From: Treponema sp.
Lineage (GTDB): Bacteria > Spirochaetota > Spirochaetia > Treponematales > Breznakiellaceae
Length of the DNA: 6,294 nucleotides
Direction: 5' to 3'
NCBI GenBank assembly: GCA_031284195.1
Contig: JAITAI010000171.1
Location: forward strand, 1-6,294
Position numbers and translations under genes: made by a program. Below, one piece after another: positions 5,394 through 6,294 of the stretch (position 1 is the first letter of the stretch; every line of letters begins with the position of its first letter). The notes under the pieces are model-generated. The model did not search any database. It was not told the origin of the DNA and saw only the letters and a list, made by a program, of their open reading frames with translations.

Positions 5394-5898
5394 AAGGGAA
5401 ACCTCGGGCTTCACGGGAATCCGCCGTATCATCGGGGTTGATCCGGGTCTCGCTGCTTCCGGGTGGGGGCTTATTGAATTCGATACCCGGCGGATTCGAT
5501 ATATTACCCACGGGTGTATTGAAACTGGCGCGGATTGCCCGAGAGGGGAGCGTCTTTTTTTTATTTATAAACAATTTCGTGGAGTTCTTACGGCCTATAA
5601 TCCCACTGAATCTGCCATGGAAACCCTCTATTTTGCACGGAATGTTACCAGCGCTATCCCTGTGGCAGAAGCCCGGGGAGTGCTCTATATGGCCCTGGCA
5701 GAACAGGGACTTTCAGTACAGGAGTATGCTCCTAAGGTCATCAAGCAGGCGGTTATAGGCCGAGGCGTAGCGGACAAGACCCAAGTTCAGGATATGGTAC
5801 GGATCATCCTGGGGCTTGAGGCCATCCCCAAACCAGATCATGCTGCGGATGCTTTGGCTGCAGCGGTATGCTGCGCCCATACGTTGTTATTAGGCTGA
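5380..5898 (+). CDS. ruvC: Crossover junction endodeoxyribonuclease RuvC
   Basis: It resolves Holliday junctions by paired nicks, normally as a dimer working with the RuvAB branch-migration motor. Numbered from TTG at 5380 (172 residues; E. coli RuvC has 173), the RNase H-like core opens with 'IIGVDPG' (Asp21). 'AMETLYFARN' supplies Glu81, and the C-terminal 'DHAADALA' gives His154 and Asp157. The probable active site is therefore Asp-Glu-His-Asp, as in Thermus RuvC, where E. coli has Asp at the His position. The DNA-binding 'APKVIKQAVIGRGVADKTQV' fills 117-136. The start is unclear. No ATG or GTG lies close before the first strand; TTG 5380 overlaps the end of yebC by 14 bases, ATG 5353 and TTG 5314 lie deeper in it, and CTG 5386 has a better spaced AAGGA (5374-5378). 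Coupling to yebC translation is likely. The 3' end overlaps the convergent ogt gene by 9 bases. ruvA and ruvB are not in the window. Confidence 0.92.
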   Translation: MRLNKRETSGFTGIRRIIGVDPGLAASGWGLIEFDTRRIRYITHGCIETGADCPRGERLFFIYKQFRGVLTAYNPTESAMETLYFARNVTSAIPVAEARGVLYMALAEQGLSVQEYAPKVIKQAVIGRGVADKTQVQDMVRIILGLEAIPKPDHAADALAAAVCCAHTLLLG

Positions 5899-6294
5899 TA
5901 CCCAGCGCTTGTATCCTTGTTCAAGTTCTAAAAGGGCTCGTTTCTTTTCGATTCCCCCTGCATACCCGGTAAGGCTGCCCTTGGCTCCTAGTACCCGATG
6001 ACAGGGTATTAAGAGGGATATCCGGTTATGCCCTACCGCACCTCCTACTGCTTGGGCTGACATGGCAGGGACAGCCAGTTCTTTTGAGATGCGCAGGGCA
6101 ATGGCTCCATACGTGAGGGTTTGACCATAGGGAATCTCCCGGAGGATATGCCAAACCCTATGGCGAAACTGGGAACCTAGGGGAGCCAGGGTTAGTTCCA
6201 CCGGGGGATTGGCCCCTGCAAAATAGGCTTTCAGCCATGTCCTGAGGGATACAAACACCGGATAATCCGGTTTATCAATCCAGGTATCGGTCTT
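5890..6294 (-). CDS. ogt: Methylated-DNA--protein-cysteine methyltransferase (5' end outside window)
   Basis: It repairs O6-alkylguanine (and O4-alkylthymine) by moving the alkyl group irreversibly to its own cysteine. 134 residues are visible. The frame is open to the right edge, and the GTG at 6258 lies inside the gene, so the N-terminal domain is mostly missing. Seen in order: 'LKAYFAGANPPVEL' (the end of the N-terminal domain), 'GSQFRHRVWHILREIPYGQTLTYGAIA' features, including Ile-Pro-Tyr-Gly-x-Thr, then 'SAQAVGGAVGHN', the active-site 'IPCHRV' (Cys98 of the visible part), and 'GSLTGYAGGIEKKRALLELE'. The position of the Arg finger in human MGMT is Gln here, a variant I recall from many bacterial Ogt proteins. 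It lacks room for an Ada DNA-binding domain after the catalytic one, but an upstream fusion cannot be excluded. It is convergent with ruvC, with no terminator between. Confidence 0.93.
   Translation of the reverse strand, partial: KTDTWIDKPDYPVFVSLRTWLKAYFAGANPPVELTLAPLGSQFRHRVWHILREIPYGQTLTYGAIALRISKELAVPAMSAQAVGGAVGHNRISLLIPCHRVLGAKGSLTGYAGGIEKKRALLELEQGYKRWVSA

Noticed and set aside
5037..5432. Minus-strand 131-codon open frame
   Set aside because: It is antisense to the strongly conserved yebC coding region.
5890..6258. GTG at 6258 as the start of the alkyltransferase
   Set aside because: The frame stays open for 12 more codons to the edge, and the visible protein lacks the usual N-terminal domain, so the real start lies outside the window.

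Overview
The window looks like a chromosomal segment of a spirochaete, most plausibly a Treponema-type organism. This is inferred from protein character, not from a search: a CoaE with an unusual Gly-Lys-Asn P-loop, a bitopic SPOR protein, a large lineage-type outer-membrane barrel candidate, and a yebC-ruvC pair. Base composition is moderate within genes and AT-rich between them. No stretch of more than about 180 bases lacks a gene, and I see no tRNA, rRNA, CRISPR array, insertion sequence or prophage.

Left part (1-1159). A gene runs leftward off the window from about 1028. Its frame is open for 342 codons. It encodes a DUF4838 / alpha-glucuronidase-like protein with a Trp-Cys-x-Cys-x-x-Cys signature. 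Its 3' end lies outside the window. The AT-rich divergent region (1029-1159) separating it from coaE carries a near-perfect inverted repeat.

Middle part (1160-4553). Three genes read rightward. The first is coaE (dephospho-CoA kinase, last step of coenzyme A synthesis). The second is a membrane-anchored, proline-rich SPOR-domain protein, probably binding peptidoglycan at the division site. The third is a 507-residue exported protein that looks like a beta-barrel and that I cannot assign. They are separated by 142 and 176 bases containing small hairpins, so co-transcription is possible but not shown.

Right part (4554-6294). A good extended -10 promoter precedes yebC (YebC/TACO1 translation factor family). 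ruvC (Holliday junction resolvase) follows and starts inside or right at the end of yebC, so the two are probably translationally coupled. Convergent to ruvC, and overlapping its 3' end by 9 bases, is an O6-alkylguanine-DNA alkyltransferase gene (ogt type) that runs in from the right edge. ruvC and ogt both concern DNA repair.

Overall this is mostly conserved housekeeping content. The less ordinary items are the DUF4838 protein, the orphan barrel, the operator-like repeat, the start of ruvC and the modified CoaE P-loop. I see no convincing evidence of a wholly new biological system.
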